Assembly (NCBI GenBank): GCA_964404285.1
Contig: CAYOJK010000004.1
Location: forward strand, 124,001 to 188,000
Source of the DNA: JBASEY01 sp964404285
GTDB lineage: Bacteria; CSSED10-310
Length of the DNA stretch: 64,000 nucleotides
Reading direction: 5' to 3'
The notes under the pieces were generated by a model, which worked only from the letters and a program-made list of their open reading frames with translations, made no database searches and was not told where the DNA came from. The position numbers and the translations under genes are program-made. Of the stretch, positions 9,122 to 18,760 are shown one piece after another (the first letter of the stretch is position 1; each line of letters begins with the position of its first letter).

Positions 9122-9589
9122 TTACTGCATATCATGACGCTTGAGTCGGCAAAACGTTACACGCATTCCTTTATTGGGTAATTTTTGAACAGAAAAGTTT
9201 TCAGTTAGATTCTGAACCAGAAAGATGCCTCTTCCATGAAAATTTAAAAGATTTTCAGGCGAAGTCGGGTCGGGAAGCATGTCAGGATCGAAACCTTCTC
9301 CCTCATCTTCAATATCCGTATAAAAATCATCACCTTTTAAATAAAACTTGATTTTTACCCGTGCGCTCGTTTTGCCAGCATTCCCATAAACAATCGCATT
9401 GACAAGTGTCTCATGAATAGCGAGACGAACAGCAGAAATATCCTCAGAACCAAACCCTTTCAGGGTGATCAACGAAGTGCCCAAATCGACGATCATACCT
9501 ATAAGGTCTAGGTCAGAAGGTATGGTTAACTCGACCAGAAACGTCTCATCCGAATCTGTCTGGGACGTTGAACTGACCGGATTTGTCAT
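9122..9589 (-). CDS. RsbW-like anti-sigma factor / serine kinase (HATPase_c)
   Basis: A 155-residue stand-alone GHKL ATPase domain of the RsbW/SpoIIAB type. Such proteins bind a sigma factor or output protein and phosphorylate a STAS partner. Visible are the N box (HETLVNAIVYGN), the G1 box (DEGEGFD) and the G2 box (HGRGIFLV), with a typical C-terminal GMRVTFCR strand. It follows the STAS gene by 14 nt, the standard antagonist-kinase pairing. No sigma factor or PP2C phosphatase is adjacent, so the output target must be encoded elsewhere. Confidence 0.88.
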   Translation of the reverse strand: MTNPVSSTSQTDSDETFLVELTIPSDLDLIGMIVDLGTSLITLKGFGSEDISAVRLAIHETLVNAIVYGNAGKTSARVKIKFYLKGDDFYTDIEDEGEGFDPDMLPDPTSPENLLNFHGRGIFLVQNLTENFSVQKLPNKGMRVTFCRLKRHDMQ

Positions 9590-9603
9590 GATGCAACCTC
9601 TTG

Positions 9604-9945
9604 TTATAGCCTAAAGCTGTCTACAGCCTCTTTTTCGTTCTCAAACGTTTCAAAAATTGTGATCAGTCGGGTAATCACAAACAAGTCCCGGATTTTGGAC
9701 TCCAAATGCAATAATTTAAGAACACCACCATTCTTTTTTATCGTTGTAAAGCAACGCACAATCTCTCCCATCCCGGAAGAATCGATAAAGTCAACCTTGC
9801 GAAGGTTAAGAAGTATATGCTTCTGATCATTGTGAACCAATTCCGAAACTTTTTTACGCAACTCTACGTCACCTTCACCAATCGTGATATCTCCAGATAA
9901 ATCCAAAATTGTAACGCCATCCCTTTCACGAACCTTTAATTTCAT
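9604..9945 (-). CDS. STAS-domain anti-anti-sigma factor (RsbV/SpoIIAA-like)
   Basis: A 113-residue single STAS domain. The phospho-acceptor serine lies in the conserved loop VDFIDSSGMGEIV at about residue 58. In this family the unphosphorylated form binds the RsbW-like kinase and frees the output regulator. GGAGG precedes the ATG. It is the first gene of the three-gene minus-strand operon that ends in superoxide reductase. Confidence 0.9.
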   Translation of the reverse strand: MKLKVRERDGVTILDLSGDITIGEGDVELRKKVSELVHNDQKHILLNLRKVDFIDSSGMGEIVRCFTTIKKNGGVLKLLHLESKIRDLFVITRLITIFETFENEKEAVDSFRL

Positions 9946-10323
9946 AGTTTATCCTCCTAAAAACGAAGTACAGCGCCATTACGTGTAAAATAACAGGCAA
10001 TCACAATTGATATCTTAAAGAGTTATGCTAAATGAAGCAAGTAGCGGGAAGCGAGGAGCGAGATCAATGTCCAATAACCAATTTCCAAGTGGTTAAACTT
10101 CAGAATAGATGACAGACTTCCAATTTATATCATCACCAAGTGTTAGAACTCAGAATTTGTAGTCATTCATGTTGTTTTCAATACCCCCAACCTAGCGATT
10201 TTTCGTATTTAAACGAAACAAATCATAGATTTGGGATGTTAATTAAAGTATGTTTCTTTTGCCCGAATGAAACTGTCAGAATCTGAACATGTTTTTTTCG
10301 CAACCAAAAATCAGGAGGTGTCC
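9946..10323. other. Intergenic region between divergent STAS and M16 genes
   Basis: About 380 nt. It holds the minus-strand promoter candidate at 10012-10040 and a purine-rich segment near 10040-10066 (GCGGGAAGCGAGGAGCGAG) that looks like a dispersed repeat. On the plus side the only clear element is AGGAGG at 10313-10318, five nt before the M16 ATG. No gene is seen here. Confidence 0.45.
10012..10040 (-). promoter_or_regulatory. Putative promoter of the STAS-HATPase-superoxide reductase operon
   Basis: On the minus strand: TTGCTT (10040-10035), a 17-nt spacer and TAAGAT (10017-10012), giving about 60 nt of leader to the STAS start. The match to consensus is moderate. Confidence 0.4.
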
Positions 10324-11883
10324 ATGAAACAGAAAGCAGTTTTTTCCGTGCAGATTGTAGGGTATATCACTATAATCGCGTTGTTTTTTACGCCCTCACT
10401 CAAAGCTGATACGGATGATATTTTCAAAAAGTACCTTGAAGATCAGGTATATGAATTCACACTTGAAAATGGCATTAAGTTTATACTGGTTGAGCGGCCT
10501 GAAATACCGGTGTTTAGCGCCATTCTTCAAATCGGCGCCGGCAGTGTCGATGAACCGCCCGGCAAAACCGGTGTCGCTCATGTGTTTGAACACATGGCAT
10601 TCAAGGGAACGACTACGATAGGAACGCGAGATTATCAAGCAGAAAAAGTGTTGTTGGACCAGATAGAAAACCTTGGCGCCCAATTAACTGAATGGCAAAA
10701 AGGTGAGGCGTTTGACCCCGAAGAAATCGATCGTCTCAAAGACGAGCTGAAAGATGCTCAACTGGAGCATAGAGCATTTGCGGTAGATAATGAGCTGGAT
10801 GAAATATATTCTCGAAACGGCGCCAATTTTTTAAATGCCGGCACCGGAAGAGACTTCACAACCTATATGATCAGTTTGCCGTCCAATCGACTGGAGCTAT
10901 GGGCTCGGATAGAGGTTGACCGTTTACTTAATCCTGTTTTTAGACAGTTTTATGAAGAGCGCGATGTCATTATGGAAGAACGTCGAATGGGTACAGATAA
11001 CAGTGCAAGTGGTGACCTAAATGAAGAATTCTTAGCGACTGCTTTTCGCGTGAGCCCATACGGCAAACCGGTGATTGGTTGGATGCACGATATCGCAAAC
11101 CTGACAATTGATGATGCTAGAAAATTTCACGATGCGTATTACGTTCCTGAAAATATTACCGTTGCAATAGCGGGAGATATATCGCCTCAGCAGCTCAAAG
11201 ACGTAGCGGAAAAATATTTTGCACGTATTCCTCATCAGGACTCACCCCAAAAACCAGATTTACGGGAACCCCCACAAAATCATATTCGTATTGTACGAGT
11301 TCGACGTGGCGATGCCACACCGCAAATCATCTTTGGATGGCATATACCGAAGTATCCACACAAAGCATCTATTCCACTGGATATCGCTGCAAATATATTG
11401 GGTAATGGACGAACCTCACGATTATATAAGCGATTGGTGGAAACAGGTTTGGCGATAGATGTTAGCGCTGACGCCGATACCTTAGGACGTTATGACAGCC
11501 TGTTTACCATCAAAGTCACTCCGATATCGGGTGTAAATGAGCAGGAGATAATTGAGGCGACGCTTAGCGAAATACAAAATCTTGCCGCAAATCCGTTGAC
11601 ACAGTTTGAGGTTGATAAGATAAAAAAGCAGGAGTTAGTCAGTTTCGTCAGGCGGCTGAATGGTAACATGTGGCTGGCTATGCAGTTGGCATATTTCGAA
11701 AACATCACAGGAAGCTGGCGATCAGTCGGGCAATATCTTCGGGATGTCAATGCTTGCTCTCGGGAAGAGGTATCTGAGGTTGTTGGAGAATATTTGAAAT
11801 CGACAAATTATACGATGGCTGTACTGGAAAAAATTGATACTGAAATGAATGTATCCGAAGATGTTTCGGGGGAGGAAGCGTAA
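10324..11883 (+). CDS. M16-family zinc peptidase, catalytic subunit, exported
   Basis: 519 residues with an N-terminal signal sequence (MKQKAVF then a hydrophobic run ending SLKA). The inverted zinc motif HxxEH is HVFEH at residues 86-90. The downstream EERDVIMEERR segment supplies the third zinc ligand. Between the two lies a charged helical insert of about 45 residues (from about residue 105) that looks like a coiled coil and is longer than in compact M16B enzymes. The ATG at 10324 has AGGAGG 5 nt upstream; an upstream ATG at 10267 would spoil the signal peptide. The next gene starts one base after the stop and encodes the non-catalytic partner. Together they should form a periplasmic heterodimer that degrades or processes peptides. 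Confidence 0.9.
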   Translation: MKQKAVFSVQIVGYITIIALFFTPSLKADTDDIFKKYLEDQVYEFTLENGIKFILVERPEIPVFSAILQIGAGSVDEPPGKTGVAHVFEHMAFKGTTTIGTRDYQAEKVLLDQIENLGAQLTEWQKGEAFDPEEIDRLKDELKDAQLEHRAFAVDNELDEIYSRNGANFLNAGTGRDFTTYMISLPSNRLELWARIEVDRLLNPVFRQFYEERDVIMEERRMGTDNSASGDLNEEFLATAFRVSPYGKPVIGWMHDIANLTIDDARKFHDAYYVPENITVAIAGDISPQQLKDVAEKYFARIPHQDSPQKPDLREPPQNHIRIVRVRRGDATPQIIFGWHIPKYPHKASIPLDIAANILGNGRTSRLYKRLVETGLAIDVSADADTLGRYDSLFTIKVTPISGVNEQEIIEATLSEIQNLAANPLTQFEVDKIKKQELVSFVRRLNGNMWLAMQLAYFENITGSWRSVGQYLRDVNACSREEVSEVVGEYLKSTNYTMAVLEKIDTEMNVSEDVSGEEA

Positions 11884-11884
11884 A

Positions 11885-13318
11885 ATGATTAAAAGATATG
11901 CTGTTATTGTATTTATCGCTGTTGTGTTGGTTATAGGCGTTTGTGTGAAAAGTGAATCATCGACGGATTTATCTTTACCTGACCCCTACTGCATGGAGTT
12001 TGAACCTTTAAATTTCAAACCGATAAAACCGACGATCACCACATTAAAAAATGGTTTGGAGTTTTGGCATACCATCAACCCGATGCTTCCTTTGGTTACA
12101 CTGATCGTTGATATCGATGCCGGCAGTTTATTGGATCCGATCGACAAATTCGGTGTCGCCGAATTGACGATGCAGATGCTCCCCACAGGTGGAACTGAGT
12201 CGATGACGGCAAAAGCATTCAAAGAAAAATCGGAATTGATGGGCTTGTCGTTCCGGCAAACCGCTTCTGAGGAAATAGCACAATTATCTGTTACGTGCTT
12301 ATCCGTCGATTTGAAAGAAACACTGGCGATGTTGATGGATATGCTACAACACCCACGTTTTAATCTTGATGAGCTGGAACTTCTTCGCAGAGAAGTTCGA
12401 GAATCAATTATCATTGCTGAACAAGAGCCTTTTTATCAAGCATTTAATACATTGAGAAAACGCGTTTACGGTGATAGCCATCCTTCTGCGCAGTTTTTTG
12501 ATAAGGAAACGTTGGAGACAATATCCCGTGATGATTTACAAGCTTTTCATAGAGCATACTATCACCCAAACGCAGCCAGGTTTGCTGTTGTCGGGGCGGT
12601 AACTGATGCTGATATAAAATATATCAAGAAAACACTTACTCGATGGAAAGGCAAATCCGAAAGAACGATAGTGTGGCCTGAATATCAGCCGGCCAGTGAA
12701 ACAGCAAGCATTGTTCTTGTCGATCGACCAGGCACACAAGCGGTCATTGCGATGGGACATCTGGGTTTTGAACCGAGCCATCCTCATCAATACAACTTAG
12801 AGGTTTTTAACGATATTTACGGATCTGGAGGTTTGAGCAGCAGGCTCATGAACCATGTGCGAACTCAGAAAGGCCTTGCTTACATGGTATTTGGCCACCA
12901 TAGTCTGGGAATACCGAAGGGAATATTCTTAGCGGGTTGCATGACCCAGAACAGTTCGGCTGTAGAAGCGATAAAGACTATTTTAGATGTCACACGGGGG
13001 ATGCAAACCGATCTTGTCGGCAAAGAAGAAATGGAAAAATCCATCGAGTCGATAGAAAATTCTTTTGTCTTTCGGTTTGAAAGCCCTCAAAGGGTGCTAC
13101 AGCGGCTTTTAGTACATAGGCGGAGAGGATTGCCGGACGATTACCTCGAGACCTACCTCGAAAATGTTCGAAAGGTTACGCCTGAAGGTCTTCAACAAGC
13201 TGCAATCGATACCATCGATCTAGATAAGATACAAATTATAGTATCCGGTCCGGCAGATATTCTGAAACCTGAATTAGAAAAATTGGAATTGCCGATAGAG
13301 GCTATCACCAAGCAATAA
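11885..13318 (+). CDS. M16-family peptidase homologue, non-catalytic partner subunit, exported
   Basis: 477 residues with an N-terminal signal/anchor helix. The fold-level M16 pattern is present (GSLLDPIDKFGVAELT, then GGLSSRLMNHVRTQKGLAYMVFGHH in the C-terminal half). The zinc motif HxxEH is replaced by ELTMQM, so this chain cannot bind the catalytic zinc. The Arg/Tyr-type substrate-binding segment is kept. This is the usual arrangement for two-subunit bacterial M16B peptidases. The start at 11885 is one base after the upstream stop, with GGAGG about 9 nt before it, so the two genes are translationally coupled. Confidence 0.88.
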   Translation: MIKRYAVIVFIAVVLVIGVCVKSESSTDLSLPDPYCMEFEPLNFKPIKPTITTLKNGLEFWHTINPMLPLVTLIVDIDAGSLLDPIDKFGVAELTMQMLPTGGTESMTAKAFKEKSELMGLSFRQTASEEIAQLSVTCLSVDLKETLAMLMDMLQHPRFNLDELELLRREVRESIIIAEQEPFYQAFNTLRKRVYGDSHPSAQFFDKETLETISRDDLQAFHRAYYHPNAARFAVVGAVTDADIKYIKKTLTRWKGKSERTIVWPEYQPASETASIVLVDRPGTQAVIAMGHLGFEPSHPHQYNLEVFNDIYGSGGLSSRLMNHVRTQKGLAYMVFGHHSLGIPKGIFLAGCMTQNSSAVEAIKTILDVTRGMQTDLVGKEEMEKSIESIENSFVFRFESPQRVLQRLLVHRRRGLPDDYLETYLENVRKVTPEGLQQAAIDTIDLDKIQIIVSGPADILKPELEKLELPIEAITKQ

Positions 13319-13399
13319 CCCGGTTTTCATATTAGCTGTGTCTAATCTTTCTAAGGGAAAAAGATAGAGTTTTTTGACTGAAAATAGTCTTTAAACGTC

Positions 13400-14902
13400 T
13401 TAACGTGATTCTTTTTTTTCAGTAGAAGCAGAAGCGGCGGCTCGACTGACCTTATCAAAATGAAGACCCATAATAGCTAACTCGGTTGCTATAGGGAGGC
13501 ATCGGATACGTGTCAAAAAAGTTTTTATCAATAATTTCCAATAATGTATTCGGGCACGAGAAAAGATACCAATTCGCCAGGTGCTGCGTATGAATGCTCG
13601 TATATCTTGCAGATGCAGTTTCGTCACGACTTGAGGTTTATAGCTTTTAATAAAAGTGTCGATGCGTCGATAATAATATTTGGGTGAGTAGATTGTAGAG
13701 ATCAGATTTCTATAGCCTTCTTGTAATTTATCCACACCCATGCGTGGAATAAAGTTTACCGAATCTCCGGTGTTTTCACCACTGGACTCGCCTAAAAGTC
13801 GATTTTCGCCTTTCAACCGGTGCCACAAACGAGTGCGGGGTAATGCTGTCAGGATACCTACCATAGCTGTCACAACGCCAATTTGCTGGATAAATTTTAG
13901 CTGGTTATCAAAGACCGTCGAAGTATCGTTATCAAAACCAACGATAAAGCCGCCCATTACCTGCATGCCGTGCTGATGAATCGTTTGAACGGCGGTTTTC
14001 AAATCCATTTTCATGTTCTGATATTTGCCACACTCTTTCAAACTATCGAGATCCGGTGTTTCAAGGCCAATAAAGACTTTATAGAAGTTAGCCGCGCTCA
14101 TCAATTCAAGAAGTTCTTTATCCTGCGCCAGATCAGTGCTTGCTTCTGTCAAAAACGTGAATGGATATTTCATTCTTTTCTGCCATTCTATCAAGAATGG
14201 AAGCATCTTTTTTACCGTGGCGCTATTGCCTATAAAATTATCATCAACAATAAAAATAGCTCCACGCCAGCCAGCGTCATACAGTGATTGAATTTCAGAA
14301 ATCATTTGGTGGGGAGTTTTTGTGCGAGGTATTCGTCCATTCATGATAATGATATCGCAGAATTCGCAGTTATAAGGGCAGCCTCGTGAATATTGTATCG
14401 GCATGGTCACATATTTTTTCAGATCGATCAATGACCACAGGGGCAGCGGTGTCTGGGTTATTTCAGGACGTTCTTGAGACGTATAGACTCGTTTAAGGTT
14501 GCCTTCAGCCAAGTCCTTCAAAAATAATGGAAGGGTTATTTCCGCTTCGTTGAGCACATAGTGATCGACATCCGGCCAATGATTGTCTTGAGATGAAAAC
14601 AGTGGGCCGCCGACAACAATTGTTTTGCCGATTTTTTTACAACGCTGAACGACTTCTAACGCACTGTCTTTCTGCACAATCATGGCGCTGATAAATACCA
14701 TGTCTGCCCAATCGATATCCTTATCAGATAGCGCCGATGCGTTCATGTCAACCAGCTTCTTCTGCCATTTTACCGGAAGCAATGCTCCAACCGTCAATAA
14801 ACCCAATGGTGGAAATGCCGCTTTTCGAGCGACAAATTTCATGACATGTTTGAAGCTCCAGAACGTTTCAGGGTTTTTCGGGTAAACCAATAAAATTTTC
14901 AT
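13400..14902 (-). CDS. B12-binding-type radical SAM protein (DUF4070-like)
   Basis: 500 residues. The N-terminal ~150 residues form a Rossmann-like cobalamin-binding domain. It is followed by the radical SAM core with C175-P-Y-N-C179-E-F-C182 (CxxxCxxC, the [4Fe-4S] ligands) and the IVDDNFIGN strand. The C-terminal part resembles the DUF4070 region shared with hopanoid-modifying enzymes such as HpnP and HpnR. The exact substrate cannot be read from sequence, and no hopanoid genes are nearby, so a lipid or natural-product methylation role is only an inference. It is a single gene, convergent with the M16 pair. Confidence 0.8.
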   Translation of the reverse strand: MKILLVYPKNPETFWSFKHVMKFVARKAAFPPLGLLTVGALLPVKWQKKLVDMNASALSDKDIDWADMVFISAMIVQKDSALEVVQRCKKIGKTIVVGGPLFSSQDNHWPDVDHYVLNEAEITLPLFLKDLAEGNLKRVYTSQERPEITQTPLPLWSLIDLKKYVTMPIQYSRGCPYNCEFCDIIIMNGRIPRTKTPHQMISEIQSLYDAGWRGAIFIVDDNFIGNSATVKKMLPFLIEWQKRMKYPFTFLTEASTDLAQDKELLELMSAANFYKVFIGLETPDLDSLKECGKYQNMKMDLKTAVQTIHQHGMQVMGGFIVGFDNDTSTVFDNQLKFIQQIGVVTAMVGILTALPRTRLWHRLKGENRLLGESSGENTGDSVNFIPRMGVDKLQEGYRNLISTIYSPKYYYRRIDTFIKSYKPQVVTKLHLQDIRAFIRSTWRIGIFSRARIHYWKLLIKTFLTRIRCLPIATELAIMGLHFDKVSRAAASASTEKKESR

Positions 14903-15192
14903 GAACCCTATTCTTTCTTTTGTTCAACCGGACAACATAGCGCTGCCCGCCAATTTATAGGTATATTCTATTTCTGATTTTTTAACAAAGATGATCGTAC
15001 CTTGCCGCGACAAATGAATGGGGAATCGATTGCTTTGGTCGGCAAAACTTCACAGATCCAAATTATGGTAAATCGATTGTTATCCGATATACTTGTCACG
15101 TGATTTTTCTGAGAGGATTGCTGACAAGATTCACACTGTCGGACATAAGATTATTAGATAGTCTGAACAGCTTTAAAAGGGGGCGGCCAGGT

Positions 15193-15975
15193 ATGTTCAG
15201 CAAATCATTTACATATAAAATGAGTCGATGGGCATGGTTTTTGATTGGGTTAAATCTATTGAGCGGCGGGTGCCTTAGGCCGGCTCGGTTACCTCCATCC
15301 GGTAGGCCGAAAAGCGCTGTAGCTGATGATGTGGGAGTTATGGGCTTTACGATTCAGGCCGGAGCGTTTGCTGTGATGGATAATGCGATTCGTTTGTCGG
15401 ATACGCTTCGTAGCGAGGGCGTTGAAGCAATTTATTTTATCGATAAAGACGCTTTGTACAAAGTCCGGTTCGGTGATTTTGCAGATCGAGATTCGGCTGT
15501 TGGATATGCCATGAAGATAAAAACTCAAGGGTTGGTCGATGATTTCTACATCGTCTCCCCCCAGAGCTATCCGATTCAATCGCCAGTAAAAGACAGGCGC
15601 ACTATTCGGCAGAAACTCGTGAATGATGCTCACCATTTCATTGGCAGCCCCTATCGCTGGGGTGGAACAGAGCCAAGTGGTTTTGACTGCAGCGGGCTGA
15701 CACTGACGGTTTACCGATTGAACGGTATCGTCATTCCAAGAACATCCACCGAGCAATACAATCATGGCCGCGCAATATCTCAAAGACGGCTGAACCTCGG
15801 CGACCTGGTTTTTTTTCGTACTGAAAAAAACAAGCGTGTTTCGCATGTAGGGATTTATATTGGTAACGGACGTTTTATTCACGCGCCAGGCAAAGGTCGT
15901 CAGGTGCAAGAGGCGTCACTGTCGGATACGTATTATAAAAATACATTTGCTGGAGCGCGAACATATCTGCGCTAG
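15193..15975 (+). CDS. SPOR-domain NlpC/P60 peptidoglycan endopeptidase, lipoprotein
   Basis: 260 residues. A signal sequence ends in LSGGC, a plausible lipobox. A SPOR-like peptidoglycan-binding domain (FTIQAGAFAVMDNAIRL... near 50-125) is followed by a C-terminal NlpC/P60 domain. The catalytic Cys is in DCSGL (C166), the His in HVGIY (H218) and the third polar residue in FIHAP (H230). It should cleave stem peptides at the cell wall. The start at 15193 is preferred because of the G-rich site upstream. An ATG at 15100 would add 31 residues ahead of the signal, and one at 15220 has no ribosome site. It is monocistronic. Confidence 0.88.
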   Translation: MFSKSFTYKMSRWAWFLIGLNLLSGGCLRPARLPPSGRPKSAVADDVGVMGFTIQAGAFAVMDNAIRLSDTLRSEGVEAIYFIDKDALYKVRFGDFADRDSAVGYAMKIKTQGLVDDFYIVSPQSYPIQSPVKDRRTIRQKLVNDAHHFIGSPYRWGGTEPSGFDCSGLTLTVYRLNGIVIPRTSTEQYNHGRAISQRRLNLGDLVFFRTEKNKRVSHVGIYIGNGRFIHAPGKGRQVQEASLSDTYYKNTFAGARTYLR

Positions 15976-16164
15976 ACCATGTAGCTCAAAAAATGTGAGC
16001 CCAAATTATTTGTACAATATCATGTTCTGCGCACAGCCGAGCGCATTTACAAATAGAACGCTTCATATTGACGGTTTCCAGGGAAACAGGCATTATCATT
16101 TAAGGCATGACAGCGATAGGAAGCTGTTAGGATAAATAAATCGCATATACAAGGAGGGATAGAT

Positions 16165-18477
16165 ATGAACCGTCGTATCATATGGATTTGGTTGATGGTA
16201 TTTATGAGCGCTGTTGGAATAGCGTCGGACACTGCGCTTGAAGGGGTCTGTATGACCAATTCGTCCGCTGATACAGGTCAGGTATCTGTTCCGCGCCGTG
16301 CAATGACGCAGGAAACGGGCGCCTATTTTACTGAAACGTACCCCCAGCCCGTGTTGACCACCGCTGCCAAACAGGCAATCGACGCATCGCCGGGTTGGAT
16401 ACAGGAATCTCTGGTTATAGCCTTCTCATCGATGAAGGATACGGAACAGAACTTGTTTGCGGATAAAATCCTGAACGTCGCTGCCCCGGAACACAGGGAT
16501 GAGATAGCATTTTGCATCGCCCATATTCCCCTTAGCACATTGACTCATCATAAGTTTGACGCCGGTCTGCTGGATGAAAATGTGGCTTGGATATACATTC
16601 TGGATGAGCATTTGGAGTATGTCCGTCTGGTGGAACACGGTGATCCTACTCAGGGTGGCACAGATTATTACACTACCGCAGCATATATTATTGACGAGGG
16701 AAGCGGTCCGTTTGAGTTGGAAATTCCTCGTGACATCTACTACTGGTGGGTCGTGCATCCTGCGGTGACGGAAGAGCGTCCGGGGTATGTCAACCCAGAA
16801 ACCAGTGAAATTGTCTCGCCCGAAGAAGGCTTTTTCTGGCGTCAGTATTTCTGGGAATCGGATTCTGTGTACGATTACCGCACGAATGGCGACTGGATTT
16901 GCACGCTTTTTTCTGACGTGGCGCACCTGCCTTCCTTCCTGTGGGACCGCCAGGCGCAGACGCTGCCGGCAGGCCGCGAATTTACCGATGACTGCTCTGC
17001 AGTGGATATCGTCAGTAACTGGGCGCTGGATGTCATGCACTGGGGCGCGACTCCACCCCGACCAAACCAGCCGGTAGCTCTGGTCTATGATCATGACGGC
17101 AACTGCGGTGAATATCAGGACCTTCTTGGAGCTGCGCTCCGCACAGCGCTGATACCCTCTAATGGCGTCCTGACCATCGTGGATGATCATGTCTGGAACG
17201 AATTTTGGGATCAAGGATGGACGCCTATCGGTGATTCGGATCACACAAATCTCGGCGGCTATAGTAACGGCGCGGATTATACCTATGACGGCTGGAAGGA
17301 TATCTCCGCAGCATATGCCTTGCGCGGCGATAAACTCGAAATTAATCGCACTGCGGATTATACAGACTCATGTGTCGTGACGACAACCGTGACCGATAGC
17401 GCAGGCAATCCCGTGGACGGCGCTCTGGTGCGAATTCACGGGCAGTCGTATTATAATCCAAACAACTATGCTGTCTGTATTACCGGCGTTACGGACGTGA
17501 ACGGCAAGCTGGCGCTGGACCTCGGCGACAACCGGAATTTCAGGGGAGAAGTATTCTCGCCGATAGGGAGAGCCCCGTTGACTATGATTGTCGAGAATAC
17601 CGAAGCTGGGGCGAGTTATGAATACAATGTGGTTCTTCCGGGGTTGATGGATGTGCCGAAAGTGACGGATGTGGGCACGCCGCCGGAATACAGCCCCAAA
17701 TGGCGCCTGTCAGCCAACGTCGATGCTCCGTCCGCTATCCTGTACGGCGTAACGAGACCGCCGACAGGGGGGGATTTACAAAGAACATTCCAGACAGAAA
17801 TCACGCCGGGCTCAGTGGATGTCTTTCTTGTGGACGCTGAGCAAAAAACAGCGTGGGAGGCTGGCGAGCCGTTCAGCGCCTATCGAGTGAAGAGAGAGAT
17901 TTTGTCGTATGATCAGACCATGATTCTCAATGACAATATCTGGACTCTGGTTATCTCTAACAAACATCACAACGGCCACAGGGAAATGGTGGATATCAAC
18001 CTGACACTGGAAACACTTTCAGGCAATTCTTGGATTGAAGTCGATGTGATCAGCCGGCAGGTATCTTTAGAACCCGGCGAGGTTTATACCGTATCGTTCA
18101 GTGACACTGTGTTCACGATGACCTTTGAGATGCCTGGTCTGCGGTTCCGGGGAGGAGACACGGTTTATCTGAATTTATATCTTGTGAATCCAACTGCTGT
18201 AGCCGTGGATGCTGATCTGTATGTGCTGATGGAAGTATATGGTGAATTCTTCGCATATCCCACCTGGGAAAACATCGATGAGGGACTGCCCAAAACAGAA
18301 ATATCCGTTCTGGCCGGCTCCATCGATCCCAAGAGTCTTATACCGGCATTCACGATGCCGACGGTGGCGAATGCCGGACCGTTTTACTTTTACTGCGCGG
18401 CCTTTGAGCCGGACACCTTGGCAGTGGAAACACTGATCGGAAATGTCGATATGTGGGAGTTTACATTGACGGATTGA
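16165..18477 (+). CDS. Secreted transglutaminase-like protein with C-terminal beta domains
   Basis: 770 residues with a signal peptide (MNRRIIWIWLMVFMSAVGIA). The middle carries a transglutaminase/protease-like core. C314 in DGNCGEYQDL, H342 in DDHVWNEFW and D357 in PIGDSDH give the Cys-His-Asp triad, so the protein may cross-link or hydrolyse proteins outside the cell. A carboxypeptidase-regulatory/Ig-like segment follows (VTDSAGNPVDGALVRI). The C-terminal beta-rich part has NLYLVNPTAVAVDADLYV and VYGEFFAYPTW, which I do not recognise as a named domain. AAGGAGG lies upstream of the ATG. GC content and codon use look somewhat higher than in its neighbours. Confidence 0.75.
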   Translation: MNRRIIWIWLMVFMSAVGIASDTALEGVCMTNSSADTGQVSVPRRAMTQETGAYFTETYPQPVLTTAAKQAIDASPGWIQESLVIAFSSMKDTEQNLFADKILNVAAPEHRDEIAFCIAHIPLSTLTHHKFDAGLLDENVAWIYILDEHLEYVRLVEHGDPTQGGTDYYTTAAYIIDEGSGPFELEIPRDIYYWWVVHPAVTEERPGYVNPETSEIVSPEEGFFWRQYFWESDSVYDYRTNGDWICTLFSDVAHLPSFLWDRQAQTLPAGREFTDDCSAVDIVSNWALDVMHWGATPPRPNQPVALVYDHDGNCGEYQDLLGAALRTALIPSNGVLTIVDDHVWNEFWDQGWTPIGDSDHTNLGGYSNGADYTYDGWKDISAAYALRGDKLEINRTADYTDSCVVTTTVTDSAGNPVDGALVRIHGQSYYNPNNYAVCITGVTDVNGKLALDLGDNRNFRGEVFSPIGRAPLTMIVENTEAGASYEYNVVLPGLMDVPKVTDVGTPPEYSPKWRLSANVDAPSAILYGVTRPPTGGDLQRTFQTEITPGSVDVFLVDAEQKTAWEAGEPFSAYRVKREILSYDQTMILNDNIWTLVISNKHHNGHREMVDINLTLETLSGNSWIEVDVISRQVSLEPGEVYTVSFSDTVFTMTFEMPGLRFRGGDTVYLNLYLVNPTAVAVDADLYVLMEVYGEFFAYPTWENIDEGLPKTEISVLAGSIDPKSLIPAFTMPTVANAGPFYFYCAAFEPDTLAVETLIGNVDMWEFTLTD

Positions 18478-18760
18478 TCTTGCTGGAGCAGGTCTGATCC
18501 CGGGTTTGCCAATGCCGCTTGTTATCTCAACTTGTGGACAAACATGTCCGGTTATGATGGTTGATGTAACTAATGAAAAAATTGACTCAGAGGAGGATAA
18601 TTAGAGCGTCCTCACCCGATAACTCAGGTGAGTTTATCCTAGTTCTCATGTTGTGTTTACCGGAACCCGCGCTGTAGAGCGTGTTATTTTGAAATTTTTT
18701 TAAAAAATAACTATCATAAAACTGAGAAATTGATTGAATATGGTTTTTGGAGAGGTTGTT

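Noticed and set aside
16426..17244. A 272-residue minus-strand frame opposite the transglutaminase-like gene
   Set aside because: The plus-strand gene has a signal peptide, ribosome site and catalytic triad; the antisense frame has none.
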